DNA of 64,000 bases from Puniceicoccaceae bacterium (GCA_028285755.1 JANQOQ010000008.1:1209399-1273398), one strand, 5' to 3'; numbered from the stretch's first letter, positions 46,479-56,828 are shown. Notes: generated from the letters alone by a model not told the origin. Numbers and translations are program-made.

Positions 46479-46787
46479 TTGAACGTTGTTGTACCTAGAT
46501 TCAGTTACTTAATTATCTTTGGCCTTTTTGCACTCACTTGCTGTTCTAATAAACAAAGCTATGAGTTTGATATAGGTGCGGGAGACAGCGGTATTGCATT
46601 AAGGCAATTTGCGCTACAGGCCAATATAGAGATTATCTTCAACAGTGGTGATTTGGAGGGAATATCCACGAATTCGGTTAGAGGGAAAATGCATCCTAAC
46701 GTAGCATTAGATAAAATGCTGAAAAACACAGGATTACACTACAAAAAAGAATCTCAATCAAATGTATATGCGATTGTGAGAAAATAA
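46479..46787 (+). CDS. Stand-alone secretin/TonB short N-terminal (STN) domain protein
   Basis: 102 residues from a TTG start at 46479; no ATG or GTG is available before the signal sequence. The N-terminus (SYLIIFGLFALTCCSNK) looks like a signal peptide or lipoprotein signal with Cys at the end of the hydrophobic core. The rest is one STN domain: FDIGAGDSGIALRQFALQAN, a VRGKMHPNVALDKML core and VYAIVRK. It is homologous to the N-terminus of the next receptor gene. It may compete for, or relay to, FecR. Confidence 0.65.
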   Translation: MNVVVPRFSYLIIFGLFALTCCSNKQSYEFDIGAGDSGIALRQFALQANIEIIFNSGDLEGISTNSVRGKMHPNVALDKMLKNTGLHYKKESQSNVYAIVRK

Positions 46788-46830
46788 TTCATTAACCCCA
46801 TAATTAACAATCTAGTCTTAGTGAACCCCA

Positions 46831-49800
46831 TTGAGCTGTTTAGACTTAACTGTGAATGAGAAACCATCAGTTAATCCTATAAGAGGCCTCACGCTGGCGG
46901 GATGTTTCCTGATCACGTTGATGGAGTTGTTGCAGAGTACGCTTGCCGCAAAGCCGACTGAACCGGGAAACTTTGAATTCGACTTAAAAGAGGAAAATGC
47001 AAGCGAAGCTCTATTCGCGTTTTCCAAACAAAGCGGTCAAAGCGTTATTTTTGATCCGCAGATAATCGGTGAAACAAAAACGAATCATGTAGCCGGAAAA
47101 ATGACGCCTAATGAGGCATTAGAAGCAATGCTAGCGAACACCTCATTAGGCTATAATTTAGATACTGAATCAGGCGTATATGTGATCTTTCGTTCTGAAT
47201 CTGCAAATTCAGAACTATCAGGAGAGTCTTTGGGTAGCACCCCGAAGGCTCCTATCAACAATAACCCAAAACAGAACATATCAATGAAAAACAATACTAA
47301 CGAACGCAGGCTAGTCAAGTGGCTTGCCGGGCTGGTAAGTGCGTTTACAGTCGTCGCAGGTCCCATTAATGCACAAGAAGAATTGGATGAGGATGTCCTC
47401 TTTTTATCTCCATTTGTAGTTGAGACCTCAGAGGATGTCGGCTATCTCGCTACATCTACGCTCTCTGGAACTCGCATAAAGTCGAATCTCGAAGATATTG
47501 CTACTACGATATCTGTAATTACGGAAGAATTCCTTGAAGATACAGGTGCGACAGACGCCAACAACCTCTTAATTTACACTACTGGCACAGAGGTCGCAGG
47601 CATTGGTGGAAATTTTACTAACTTAAGTATTACCGGTAATGCTAATCGTACCCCTTCCGATCAGGCAGAACGCAGGACTACCGGTGCAGGTAATCGGATA
47701 AGGGGGTTAACCTCTGCGGACACCGCCCGCAATTATTTTATCTCAAGCATTCCTTTCGATAGTTACAATCTGGCACGGGTTGAGATTAATCGTGGATCGA
47801 ATGCTGTTCTTTTTGGACTTGGCAGTCCATCAGGTATTATTAACTACGCACTTAAACAGGCGGAATTTAACACTTTTGGCGAAATTGAGGCGCGTTTTGG
47901 CAGTTTTGGTTCAAACCGGCTGTCATTCGATGGCAATGTAGAGTTGCTGGATAATCAGCTGGCTATACGCGTAGCTGCGGTGCAGGATAATCGCAAATAT
48001 GAACAAGATCCTGCTTTTGAAGACACCGAGCGCATCTACGTAGCAGGAACTTACAGCCGCGATTTTATTGGCACGGATGATAATACCTGGGGCGCAACGA
48101 CTGTTCGTGTTAGTTTTGAAGATGGCACTGTCGACGCTAATCGCCCCCGGGCTTTGCCTCCTGTTGATCTGATTACCTCATGGTTTCACCCATGGACTGA
48201 TGACGTGCTTGGAACCGTAAATTTACCTGTGAAACCGACTATCAATAATTTCACGCAGAGTCGCAGTAGAGATTGGCAGCGGGGACCGATCAGCGATCCT
48301 AATGACCCTTTTGCCGACAACACGCGCCTGAGCATATTTATTGTTGGAAATTTGTTTCGTAACCCACACTTAATATTTCCAGATCATACGAACCCTAATC
48401 CCGGTGATGCACTCTCCGGTATCATAGGCAGACAGGGTGTGATAAATCGTGTGCTTAAGGCTGATGGCACCTTTGCCAATTCGGGTTTTGATGGTCCTAC
48501 TCAACTTACTATGGCGCTACGCGAATGGCGTGGTACGGTAGATAATCCCGGTGCCATCTCTTACGACGGCCTTTTCAATAGCCCTTTGGTTAGTGACGAT
48601 TCAATGTTTAACTTCCGAGAGAATTTGATCGAAGGTCCTAACAAAATGGAAATGGCTGACTTTGATGTTATCAATGCTTCCATAGAGCAGCTCTTTTTCA
48701 ATAATAAGGCGGGTTTTGAATTAGCGTTAGCCGAAGAGAGCTTTGAAGACGGCTACGTGAATCTACTAACAGAGGGTCCTCGCTCCGGATTGGGCATTGA
48801 CATCAATACCGTGCTGATGGACGGCACTCCTAATCCTAACTTTGGGCGACCCTATATCGCAACTCAGCCCACACAAGGTATGCGTAAGGTAGAGCGTGAA
48901 AATATCCGTTTCACATTTTTTGGTGAGCTTGATTTTTCTGAAAAGGATAATTTTACCAGGTGGTTGGGAAGGCACCTCATTACCGGTCTTTATTCCAAAC
49001 AAACCACTGACAGCTTGGATTATAACAGTAATTTATCTGGCGCGATCGATTATCAATACGGAAACAACAGCAACCCACTAAGCAATCAGGGAGGCTGGAT
49101 TGGTTCCATTCATTACCTGGGGCCTTCGTTGGCTGATTTAGATACTCCGGCAGGGGCGAATATTCCGAGAATTCAAGCATTGCAGTTGCCAACACCTGAA
49201 AAAGCTACGAGTGGGCAATATCGACTATTCCCCAATAGACCTACGGCTCAAACTCCAGCTGAGTGGGCCAATGCATCACTGGATATAGTGGGAGATTTGA
49301 TCAGTGGAGCACGGATAGCGAGCAATGAAGTGGAATCCTACGCAGTAGTGCTGCAAAGTTACTTGCTAAGTGAAAACCTAGTCACAACAGTTACCTGGAG
49401 GCAGGATGATTTTGACTTTAGGAATAATGGCAACGCCCCGCTAGATGATTTGGGGGCACGCATCATTGATCCTACGGTTTTTAACCTGGATGACATACCT
49501 GAATCTAATATTTTAACGGGCAGTGAGGAGACTGTTACCTGGGGCTTTGTTTTAAAGGCACCTGATGAGATGTTTAACGATGGTGGTCTTATTTCAGGAT
49601 TCGCAGTTAATTACACCGAATCCAGCAATTTCCAACCTACTGCACCGCGCACCGATTCTTTTGAGCGCTCAATACCCTCACCCACGGGTGAAACTACAGA
49701 CTATGGGTTCACTCTAAGAATGTTCGACGATAAGTTGTCCCTGCGAGCGACTTGGTATGAAACAGACCAACGATATGTAGGTGGCGGAGGTGTTACTGCT

Positions 49801-50736
49801 GGCAACACTAACATAATCAACCGACATGGAACTATCCTGGAGAACAGTCTTGCGGGTAGCCTGCCTGGGCAGACCTTCGAAAACGGTAATGTACTCGTAG
49901 ATAGCAACATGGATGGTGTGACGGACTTCGTTTATTACGGAGTCGATCAGGACTATGCAGATCGTTATGACTTTACGTTTGATGAGCAGACGGGTTTCCG
50001 CGTTACGGGTGACCCGACATTTGCATTTACTCGTGATATTAGCTCAGAAGGTTTTGAGCTCGAAGTCGTTTACAATCCATTGCCTAACTGGCGTTTCCTC
50101 ATTAATGCTTCCCAGCAGGAGGCGGTCATTTCCGAAGCTGGTGGAAGCTTCAGGGAATGGCTTGATAATGCACTGATCTACGACACGAATGGGGATGGCG
50201 AGGGGGATATATCTATCGCTGATGCGCTTGCGCCGGGAGGTATCTACTCCACAGTGCAATGGCTGGAAAACAATACGCTGGGTGAATCGTTCAGTAATTT
50301 TCTAGACGCTCCACTCACAGCGGTTGAAGCACTCAATGGACAGAAAACCAACGAGTTAAGAGACTGGAAATGGAATGCAATCACCAACTATGCTTTCATT
50401 GATGGACCTTTAGCAGGCGTCAATGTAGGGGGTGCGGTGCGTTGGGTATCTGCCCCCACTATTGGTTATGAGATGGGGGAAACCGCTTTTGGGGATATAA
50501 CGCTGGATCCTACAAAGCCTATACAGGGTGAGGACACTCTCCGACTGGATATGTGGGTAGGCTACACCCGCGAGCTTTTGGACTCTAAGGTGAACTGGAA
50601 AGTCCAACTAAATGTGCGTAACTTGCTCAATGATGATGAGCTCATCCCAGTAAGTGCGAATCCTGATGGCCGCATTACAGCGTTCCGCATCCCGGTTCCA
50701 CTTGTTTGGGAAATTCGTAACACCTTCTCATTCTAA
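46831..50736 (+). CDS. TonB-dependent receptor with N-terminal STN domain and an internal second signal-like peptide
   Basis: 1301 residues from a TTG at 46831; a GTG at 46855 is a shorter alternative. The first signal peptide (LAGCFLITLMELLQSTLAAK) is followed by an STN domain (about 47-125) for sigma-regulator signalling. At residue 152 an in-frame ATG starts MKNNTNERRLVKWLAGLVSAF, with a hydrophobic core and an Ala-x-Ala-type end at INAQ, which has the form of a full signal peptide. The plug (SGTRIKSNLEDIATTISVIT) and a 22-strand barrel ending in NTFSF follow. It is an outer-membrane importer, most likely of a large ligand; the lack of SusD and the barrel length suit oligosaccharides or siderophores. 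Confidence 0.85.
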   Translation: MSCLDLTVNEKPSVNPIRGLTLAGCFLITLMELLQSTLAAKPTEPGNFEFDLKEENASEALFAFSKQSGQSVIFDPQIIGETKTNHVAGKMTPNEALEAMLANTSLGYNLDTESGVYVIFRSESANSELSGESLGSTPKAPINNNPKQNISMKNNTNERRLVKWLAGLVSAFTVVAGPINAQEELDEDVLFLSPFVVETSEDVGYLATSTLSGTRIKSNLEDIATTISVITEEFLEDTGATDANNLLIYTTGTEVAGIGGNFTNLSITGNANRTPSDQAERRTTGAGNRIRGLTSADTARNYFISSIPFDSYNLARVEINRGSNAVLFGLGSPSGIINYALKQAEFNTFGEIEARFGSFGSNRLSFDGNVELLDNQLAIRVAAVQDNRKYEQDPAFEDTERIYVAGTYSRDFIGTDDNTWGATTVRVSFEDGTVDANRPRALPPVDLITSWFHPWTDDVLGTVNLPVKPTINNFTQSRSRDWQRGPISDPNDPFADNTRLSIFIVGNLFRNPHLIFPDHTNPNPGDALSGIIGRQGVINRVLKADGTFANSGFDGPTQLTMALREWRGTVDNPGAISYDGLFNSPLVSDDSMFNFRENLIEGPNKMEMADFDVINASIEQLFFNNKAGFELALAEESFEDGYVNLLTEGPRSGLGIDINTVLMDGTPNPNFGRPYIATQPTQGMRKVERENIRFTFFGELDFSEKDNFTRWLGRHLITGLYSKQTTDSLDYNSNLSGAIDYQYGNNSNPLSNQGGWIGSIHYLGPSLADLDTPAGANIPRIQALQLPTPEKATSGQYRLFPNRPTAQTPAEWANASLDIVGDLISGARIASNEVESYAVVLQSYLLSENLVTTVTWRQDDFDFRNNGNAPLDDLGARIIDPTVFNLDDIPESNILTGSEETVTWGFVLKAPDEMFNDGGLISGFAVNYTESSNFQPTAPRTDSFERSIPSPTGETTDYGFTLRMFDDKLSLRATWYETDQRYVGGGGVTAGNTNIINRHGTILENSLAGSLPGQTFENGNVLVDSNMDGVTDFVYYGVDQDYADRYDFTFDEQTGFRVTGDPTFAFTRDISSEGFELEVVYNPLPNWRFLINASQQEAVISEAGGSFREWLDNALIYDTNGDGEGDISIADALAPGGIYSTVQWLENNTLGESFSNFLDAPLTAVEALNGQKTNELRDWKWNAITNYAFIDGPLAGVNVGGAVRWVSAPTIGYEMGETAFGDITLDPTKPIQGEDTLRLDMWVGYTRELLDSKVNWKVQLNVRNLLNDDELIPVSANPDGRITAFRIPVPLVWEIRNTFSF

Positions 50737-50762
50737 TTTTCTATAGTGAATTCCTGTTTTAC

Positions 50763-50801
50763 AATATCCGGAGGTCATTACACAGACCTCCGGATATTTT
50801 T
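50763..50801 (+). terminator. Rho-independent terminator of the FecI/FecR receptor cluster
   Basis: AATATCCGGAGGTC (50763-50776) pairs perfectly with GACCTCCGGATATT (50785-50798) across an 8-nt loop and is followed by T residues. Confidence 0.93.
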
Positions 50802-50931
50802 GCAAACTTCTGGGAAATACAAAACAAAGCGCCCCTTTTAATTTGATATGCACTGGCCAGCCAAACAGTGCAAACTGTTTCATCCGTCGTTCCGTTTAAC
50901 GCCAAAATTCATTATTGTGGGTCGAATTAGG

Positions 50932-51165
50932 TTATGGCTTCCTCAGCTTCAGGTGATGGTGGATGCCACCTTTTTTCTCTAATGCCAAGAAGGGGTAATC
51001 AGTTGCCAGCAGAATGAACCCTCTTTAGTGCCCCATAGGATAAGGGTTATCGTTAACTGACTGGTTATCAAGAAGTAAAGGTTTATGCATATTTGGTTCG
51101 ATTCCAGCTCTTTCTAAGATAAAGCTAGATGATTATTGATACACTATTCGGAATACATCCATAGC
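50932..51165 (-). pseudogene. Possible degraded coding sequence (minus strand)
   Basis: One frame on the minus strand reads as protein-like sequence with two internal stops: a segment around ERAGIEPNMHKPLLLDNQ, a stop at 51025-51027, then GFILLATDYPFLALEKKGG and a closing HHHLKLRKP before a stop at 50932-50934. The continuous phase over about 230 bp suggests decay of a real gene, but no family is recognised and chance cannot be excluded. Confidence 0.25.
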
Positions 51166-51178
51166 TCTTGAAATCACT

Positions 51179-51319
51179 ATGAAATACCATCTCAAAACCG
51201 TTGAAAACTACGAGATTTGGACATTTCAGCTTTAATTTTACGACATCTGGCCGACTAATCTGGATCATTATCCAGGATTTGAACACTTCCAAAGAGCTCT
51301 AGAAGAAGTTAAATAGTCG
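51179..51319 (+). pseudogene. Possible degraded small gene with an in-frame stop
   Basis: From ATG 51179 the frame gives MKYHLKTVENYEIWTFQL, one in-frame TAA at 51233-51235, then FYDIWPTNLDHYP and FEHFQRALEEVK before TAG. The end resembles the end of the 79-residue frame at 44451-44690. The pair lies on either side of the FecI/FecR receptor cluster. Confidence 0.3.
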
Positions 51320-51426
51320 TAATAGAAGCATTGGTTCGTCTCCACCAAGAGATACGTATGCAAGCAAGTCGTTCATAGCGCCAAATCCAAAATTTAGCGT
51401 TTTATTAGGTGCAATTTGATGTTAAT

Positions 51427-53073
51427 CTATAGTGAAATACCGCGTTTCCAGGGTAGAAAATCATCTTGGCCTAGCCGGGTAGCACGGGTATCTCTATGCC
51501 CGCTGGCAACCTCAACAATCAAGCCAATAAGTTGATTCCCCATTTCTTCGATGGTTTGGTTACCCTTAATGATTGGACCTGCATCAAAATCAATTATGTC
51601 AGGCATGGACTGGGCCAGTTTTGTGTTACTGGAAACTTTTATTGTAGGAGCAATGACATTTCCTGTAGGAGTGCCAAGGCCCGTCGTGAATAATATAAGA
51701 TTTGCTCCGGCACCGGTCATAGCGGTTGTAGATTCTACGTCACCTCCCGGGGTGCATAGCAGATTCAGCCCATTTTGAGTAATCCATTCCGGATAATCCA
51801 GCACATCTACAATGGGGGAGCTACCGCCTTTGCGCGCTGCTCCAGCTGATTTCATGGCATCTGTGATCAGTCCATCCCTTATATTACCGGGAGATGGGTT
51901 CATATCAAATCCGGAGCCGGCTTCTTGTGCCCGCCGGGAATAGAGTTTCATCAGATGTTCGAATTTTTCTGCGCTGGCGGTGTTTATACATCGATTGATT
52001 ATGGATTGCTCAACCCCGCAAAGTTCTGGGAATTCGGCCAATATCACACGACCATCCAATGCGGTGAGTTTGTCGGATACGAGCCCGAGGAGTGGATTGG
52101 CGGAAATGCCTGAGAATCCATCGGAGCCGCCACATTCAAGACCTATGGTTAAGGCAGAGAGTGGGGCAGGTCCACGTGCTATTTTACTTATTTGATCCAG
52201 TCCGCTAAAAATCTGCCGGGTAGCTGCAGCGAGCATATTTTTTTCCGAGCCATACCTCTGTTGCTCAAATATCTCATAGGGCTTGTTGAAGTTCGGATCG
52301 CGTTTGGCAATCTCAGACTCCAGGGTTTTCACTTCAGCATTTTGGCACCCCAGGCTTAATACGGTAACGCCTCCTACATTGGGGTGGGTAATATAGCCTG
52401 CAAGAAGCCCGCATAGGGCATCTGAATCCTGCCGGGTGCCGCCACAGCCCTGTCCGTGAATTAGGAATTTCACGCCATCTACATTTTTAAAGGGGCTGTG
52501 CCTTTGTTTTTCTTCTTTAGGTAACTTCAAGGCAAGAATTTCCTCCATCGGTGCACCCCTTTTGTGCAGGCTGATCATATCCTTAAAAAGTTTAGAGTAG
52601 GGGTTGCCCTGACTCACCCCAAATGCATCCTCGAAGGCATCCTTAAGGGCCAGGACATTCCGATTCTCACAAAACACAAGAGGTATAACCAGCCAGTAAT
52701 TTGCGGTTCCGTACTGGCCATTTGTTCGAGGGTAGCCCAAAAATGTTCTATGAGACAGGGAGCTGACATCTGGCGATTGCCAATCTGCAGAGAACTGACG
52801 GCGACTCACCCCAAACGGTTCTATCTCATGTTCAGTATTCTCTGTTGTTAATAGGGTTCCCGCGGTGAGATTTTCAGACGCAACACCTACTGTTGAACCA
52901 TACATAAATATTGCAGCACCCTTAGGGATATCGACTAAGCTAAACTTATGCTTGGCAGGTATGGGTTCACGAATACGAGGGAGTCCATTTTGATGGTCTT
53001 TATTCGGATGTAAGGTTTGTAGCGCTACTGCCACGTTATCGCGAGCATCTATTTGTAAGTATTGAACCGTCAT
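51427..53073 (-). CDS. UxaA/GarD-family altronate or galactarate dehydratase
   Basis: 548 residues from ATG 53073; eight more codons are open upstream, but this ATG gives MTVQYLQIDARDNVAVAL, which matches the E. coli UxaA start. The N-terminal SAF domain (about 1-90) is followed by a central region with GQYGTANYW, HGQGCGGTRQD, GLECGGSDGFSGISANP and TGLGTPTGNVIAPTIK, the iron-binding and substrate motifs of the family. It dehydrates a six-carbon sugar acid to a 2-keto-3-deoxy acid in the cytoplasm. It is about 50 residues longer than E. coli UxaA. Divergent from the second TonB receptor, it likely belongs to the same catabolic locus. Confidence 0.88.
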   Translation of the reverse strand: MTVQYLQIDARDNVAVALQTLHPNKDHQNGLPRIREPIPAKHKFSLVDIPKGAAIFMYGSTVGVASENLTAGTLLTTENTEHEIEPFGVSRRQFSADWQSPDVSSLSHRTFLGYPRTNGQYGTANYWLVIPLVFCENRNVLALKDAFEDAFGVSQGNPYSKLFKDMISLHKRGAPMEEILALKLPKEEKQRHSPFKNVDGVKFLIHGQGCGGTRQDSDALCGLLAGYITHPNVGGVTVLSLGCQNAEVKTLESEIAKRDPNFNKPYEIFEQQRYGSEKNMLAAATRQIFSGLDQISKIARGPAPLSALTIGLECGGSDGFSGISANPLLGLVSDKLTALDGRVILAEFPELCGVEQSIINRCINTASAEKFEHLMKLYSRRAQEAGSGFDMNPSPGNIRDGLITDAMKSAGAARKGGSSPIVDVLDYPEWITQNGLNLLCTPGGDVESTTAMTGAGANLILFTTGLGTPTGNVIAPTIKVSSNTKLAQSMPDIIDFDAGPIIKGNQTIEEMGNQLIGLIVEVASGHRDTRATRLGQDDFLPWKRGISL

Positions 53074-53284
53074 GATCTTGGTAAATGAATAAGGCATGAT
53101 TGTTGAGATAGCAAGTATAGCTCAAGAGTCTGCAACGGGTTGTGAAACGAATGGATGGTGACCTTGATCTAGAAATCCATTATTTGGTTAAACAAGTATC
53201 TTACCCACTTAACAAAAGGATAGTTTCAACTTTTGAGATTAGCTTACGTTAAAAAAGATACCTACAACTCTAATTCTGGTTTCT

Positions 53285-56200
53285 ATGAATAAGTTACTAA
53301 ATTATACCCCTGAACTGATTGACTTGAGAGAAGTAAAGGCAGCGATCATGCTACTTCTTTTCTCCTGCCCCATCTTTTTTGCAAATGCACAGGAAGAAGA
53401 TGAGGATGTTCTCGTAATGTCGCCCTTTATTGTTACCGCAGATGATACTATCGGGTATCAGGCAACCTCGACACTTGCCGGTACTCGCTTACGGACTGAT
53501 CTGAGAGACCTGGGGTCTGCGATCTCGGTAGTGACGCCTGAACTATTTGAAGATACCGGCGCTGTTGATGCCGCCACTATTCTCAGTTACACGCTGGGAA
53601 CTGAAGTAGGAGGTGTCCAGGGCAACTTTTCGGATGGTCTGGGCCGCAATCATAATAATCGTGCAACTCAGGATACTCAGCGTCTGGATTCTGAAAATTC
53701 GCAACGGATTCGGGGCCTCTCCAGTGCTACGTTAACCCGGAATTTTTACATTACGAATATCCCATTCGACTCCTATAATACCAATCGGGTGGATATCAGT
53801 CGTGGGGCGAACTCCCTGTTGTTTGGTATTGGTGAGCCAGGAGGTATTATTAACAATTCCACGTTGCAGGCTTTTGCTGATGGCAACAACTTTGGTAGTG
53901 TCAGTGCTCGTATAGGCGAGCGAAACAGCCTGCGCTTAAATGCGGATTTTCATCACGTATTAGTTGAGGATCGTTTAGCCATTCGTCTAGCCACGTTGCA
54001 TGAAGAGTTTAACTATCAACAGGAACCAGCATACGAACGCGACAGACGTATCTATATGGCTTTTGAAGGGATTATCCTGAGAAATGAAGACAACTCGAAT
54101 ATGGGTCCGCTTAAAATCAGGGGATCGGCAGAAATCGGTGAAATTGAGGGCACCCCTCCCAATATCTTTCCTCCCGGAGACAGCTTTACATCATGGTGGG
54201 AACTCCCTGACGCGATTGAATTAACTAAAGTTCCTGGAGTGCAAGTTCCGTTCTGGCATCCTCAGGCATCACAATTGGATCCTAGTTTGGTTAAAGATTG
54301 GGTGGCTGATCCAGCTGATTATCCCCGTTATCATCCTGAGATCGGATTGACTTCATGGTCCCCCCAAATGGTGATTGACTCTAGGCTGGGACTCGATCCT
54401 TTCAGCAATATTCCTATTGCGGGGGATACTCCCGGAAACTGGGATGTCGGTATCCGATTCCAGGATCCTAATGATCAGAACAATATGGTTGTCTACCAAC
54501 TGGGTACTCGAAATGGGGATCCAAGGACGCGCACTGACTTGGGATTTAACAGGCGTATGCGCGAATTGGTGAGCCAGTCATTTTTTGCCAGTCAGCGCAA
54601 TGGGCAGACGATTCCCAATTTTACTGTTCCGGTGATCATGAACAGAGATGTCTGGGATAATACCAAAGGGCTCATAACGGGAAATACTAATTTTGTTTCC
54701 AAGAAGTTTGAAGCTTACAATGCAGTCATTGAGCAGACCTTCTTCGAAAACAATTTGGGTATAGAATTAGGCTTCGATCAACAACGCTTTCAGCGATACG
54801 GTTATTTGCCCTTTAACTCTCAAGAAGTGAATGGTGACACCGGACAATATGATGTATACCTAGATTTGACAACCCACTATGCTAATGGTGACGTTAACCC
54901 CAACTTTGGCAGACCCATGATGATCTCCCGTGATGTGGGTTCGTCAGACATGAATGTCACCCGTACTACCGAAAGAGAAGCCTATCGTGCGACTGCTTTC
55001 TACAATATCGATCTTGAAGAGCATTTCGATAAACTCGGTGGTTGGCTGGGTGAGCATACATTTACCGCGTTCCTGAACGAACAATCGGTTGAAAATCACA
55101 ATACTGACTGGAGTTTGTATTGGTCCACCGGAGCTGATCCTGATATCGCACACCGAGACGGAAACGCATGGGATCGTAGAGTTCGCCAACGGGTTTATCT
55201 CGGGCCTTCAGCACTTAACATGAGTTCACCGGATCAGCTTCAGATTCAACGCATGAATGTGCAGATTATTAATGAGCCGGGTGTGGGCTTCATTGCGAAC
55301 AACTGGAGTAATGAGCCGGCAGGAGTGGGTTCAGCGCAGCAATATGATTACTCTACCCAGCGCTATTGGAATGGCGTTGGTCGTAACAAAACCGAGATTA
55401 GCACCTGGGTATTAAGTTGGCAGGGCAGATTACTCAAAGATCACCTGGTGCTGCTCTATGGCTACCGCGAAGACGACCCTTCCCGGTTCGATAATATTAC
55501 ACGTGCGCAGGCTCAGGCAATGGGTTTTGATAATCGTTTACCTGGACTTGGCGGCGGTACTAATCCCGATTTTGCACAATATCAGGATGAAGAGGTTCCG
55601 GGGATAGAAAGCCGTGTGACCCGCACTGCAAGTGCCGTTTTGCACATTCCGGATAACTACTTGCCGGACTCTACGGGATTAAGTTTCCATTGGGGTGAGT
55701 CTGAAAACTTCGATCTTTCGACTGCTCGTCGCAATATATATGGCGAAGTCCTACCGCCCCCTGTGGGTGAAACCGAGGAATATGGGTTTAGTGTTTCTCT
55801 TTTCGACAATAAATTGGTTGCTCGATTCAACTGGTATGAGACGATCAGCACTGGAACAACCCACACAGTAAGTGGTGATGCCAATGCCTACAGTGCAGGC
55901 GCTGGAGGTATCACTTGGTGGCTCAGACGTTGGACAGAAGCTGCCGAAACGATCAGTTTTGCCGAGGCAGTGGCTAACGTTACACCCGCAGGAATGACAT
56001 TCCCGTATTCATCGTACGAGGAAGTGTTTAATGAGATTATCTCATGGACACCGGATCGTGTTATGGCATTTCGCAATCTCCGTGTGGATAGCTCGGATCC
56101 GACCAATATCGAAATTTTGTCGGAGCCCAATCCCGGGCAGTCGGTTACAAGAGACACCACCTCCGAGGGTTTTGAAATCGACCTGACCTGGAACATCAAG

Positions 56201-56809
56201 CCCCACTGGCGTCTTGCCCTGAACGTTGCGCAACAGGAGGCCATGCAGTCGAATACTGCGCCCGCACTGCGCGAGGTTTTTGAGGATGTGCAGACAGCAC
56301 TTTTGGCTTCGCCATTGCTTGATTTTCTGGATTATCCTCTGGCTCCCGACATTACTTATCGCTCACGTTTCGATGGGATCAACGTGCCTGCGATCCGGAG
56401 TGCGCTTGCCTTTGATAATGCAAAAGTTCAGGAACTCCGTGAATGGCGTTATAATTTAATCACCAACTATGAGTTCATTCAAGGAAAATTCGAGGGCCTT
56501 GGCGTCGGAGGTTCATTGCGCTGGCAGGGTGAGTCTGCAGTTGGATACCCAAATATTATCGTAGACGGAGCTGCCATTCCTGATGTTAATAATCCATTTT
56601 TGGGTGAGGCAGAATCAAATATCGATGCGTGGATCAGTTATAAACGTAAGATAACAGATAAGATAGATTGGAAAATCCAACTCAATGTCCGCAATCTAAT
56701 CGGGGACGATGACTACATACCGGTGGTTATCAATCCTGATGGAAACGTAGCAGTCGTTAGAAATCCAAACCCTCAGGAATTCTTCATTACCAATACATTC
56801 AGTTTCTAA
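53285..56809 (+). CDS. TonB-dependent receptor of the glycan-utilisation locus
   Basis: 1174 residues with a signal peptide (VKAAIMLLLFSCPIFFANAQ). It has no STN domain; the mature end begins EDVLVMSPFIVTADD, then a plug (AGTRLRTDLRDLGSAISVVT, DTGAVDAATILSYTLG) and a long barrel with the C-terminal NTFSF strand. It is the outer-membrane importer for the locus, energised by TonB. It is larger than siderophore receptors and close in style to the oligosaccharide receptors of Verrucomicrobiota. No SusD partner is present. It is divergent from the UxaA-family gene, sharing a 211-bp control region. Confidence 0.9.
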   Translation: MNKLLNYTPELIDLREVKAAIMLLLFSCPIFFANAQEEDEDVLVMSPFIVTADDTIGYQATSTLAGTRLRTDLRDLGSAISVVTPELFEDTGAVDAATILSYTLGTEVGGVQGNFSDGLGRNHNNRATQDTQRLDSENSQRIRGLSSATLTRNFYITNIPFDSYNTNRVDISRGANSLLFGIGEPGGIINNSTLQAFADGNNFGSVSARIGERNSLRLNADFHHVLVEDRLAIRLATLHEEFNYQQEPAYERDRRIYMAFEGIILRNEDNSNMGPLKIRGSAEIGEIEGTPPNIFPPGDSFTSWWELPDAIELTKVPGVQVPFWHPQASQLDPSLVKDWVADPADYPRYHPEIGLTSWSPQMVIDSRLGLDPFSNIPIAGDTPGNWDVGIRFQDPNDQNNMVVYQLGTRNGDPRTRTDLGFNRRMRELVSQSFFASQRNGQTIPNFTVPVIMNRDVWDNTKGLITGNTNFVSKKFEAYNAVIEQTFFENNLGIELGFDQQRFQRYGYLPFNSQEVNGDTGQYDVYLDLTTHYANGDVNPNFGRPMMISRDVGSSDMNVTRTTEREAYRATAFYNIDLEEHFDKLGGWLGEHTFTAFLNEQSVENHNTDWSLYWSTGADPDIAHRDGNAWDRRVRQRVYLGPSALNMSSPDQLQIQRMNVQIINEPGVGFIANNWSNEPAGVGSAQQYDYSTQRYWNGVGRNKTEISTWVLSWQGRLLKDHLVLLYGYREDDPSRFDNITRAQAQAMGFDNRLPGLGGGTNPDFAQYQDEEVPGIESRVTRTASAVLHIPDNYLPDSTGLSFHWGESENFDLSTARRNIYGEVLPPPVGETEEYGFSVSLFDNKLVARFNWYETISTGTTHTVSGDANAYSAGAGGITWWLRRWTEAAETISFAEAVANVTPAGMTFPYSSYEEVFNEIISWTPDRVMAFRNLRVDSSDPTNIEILSEPNPGQSVTRDTTSEGFEIDLTWNIKPHWRLALNVAQQEAMQSNTAPALREVFEDVQTALLASPLLDFLDYPLAPDITYRSRFDGINVPAIRSALAFDNAKVQELREWRYNLITNYEFIQGKFEGLGVGGSLRWQGESAVGYPNIIVDGAAIPDVNNPFLGEAESNIDAWISYKRKITDKIDWKIQLNVRNLIGDDDYIPVVINPDGNVAVVRNPNPQEFFITNTFSF

Positions 56810-56828
56810 TCCGTAATTCCTTCTCTAA

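Larger units (their letters stand above)
50737..51426. other. 690-bp remnant-rich interval between TonB receptor and UxaA-family gene
   Basis: It contains the receptor terminator at its left end, then two protein-like but interrupted frames on opposite strands. The rest has no gene, tRNA or clear promoter that I could support. It looks like a boundary of rearranged sequence. Confidence 0.4.

Noticed and set aside
46479-46787. STN protein as merely the 5' part of the receptor gene
   Set aside because: It ends with its own stop and 43 bp of non-coding sequence before a second, distinct STN-bearing frame, so it is a separate gene.
51085-51115. Sequence like a tRNA T-arm (GGTTCGATTCC) downstream of the receptor cluster, possible att site of tRNA-Ser
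   Set aside because: Only about 10 of 11 bases match a generic T-loop; the tRNA-Ser acceptor end is not repeated and the stem does not close.
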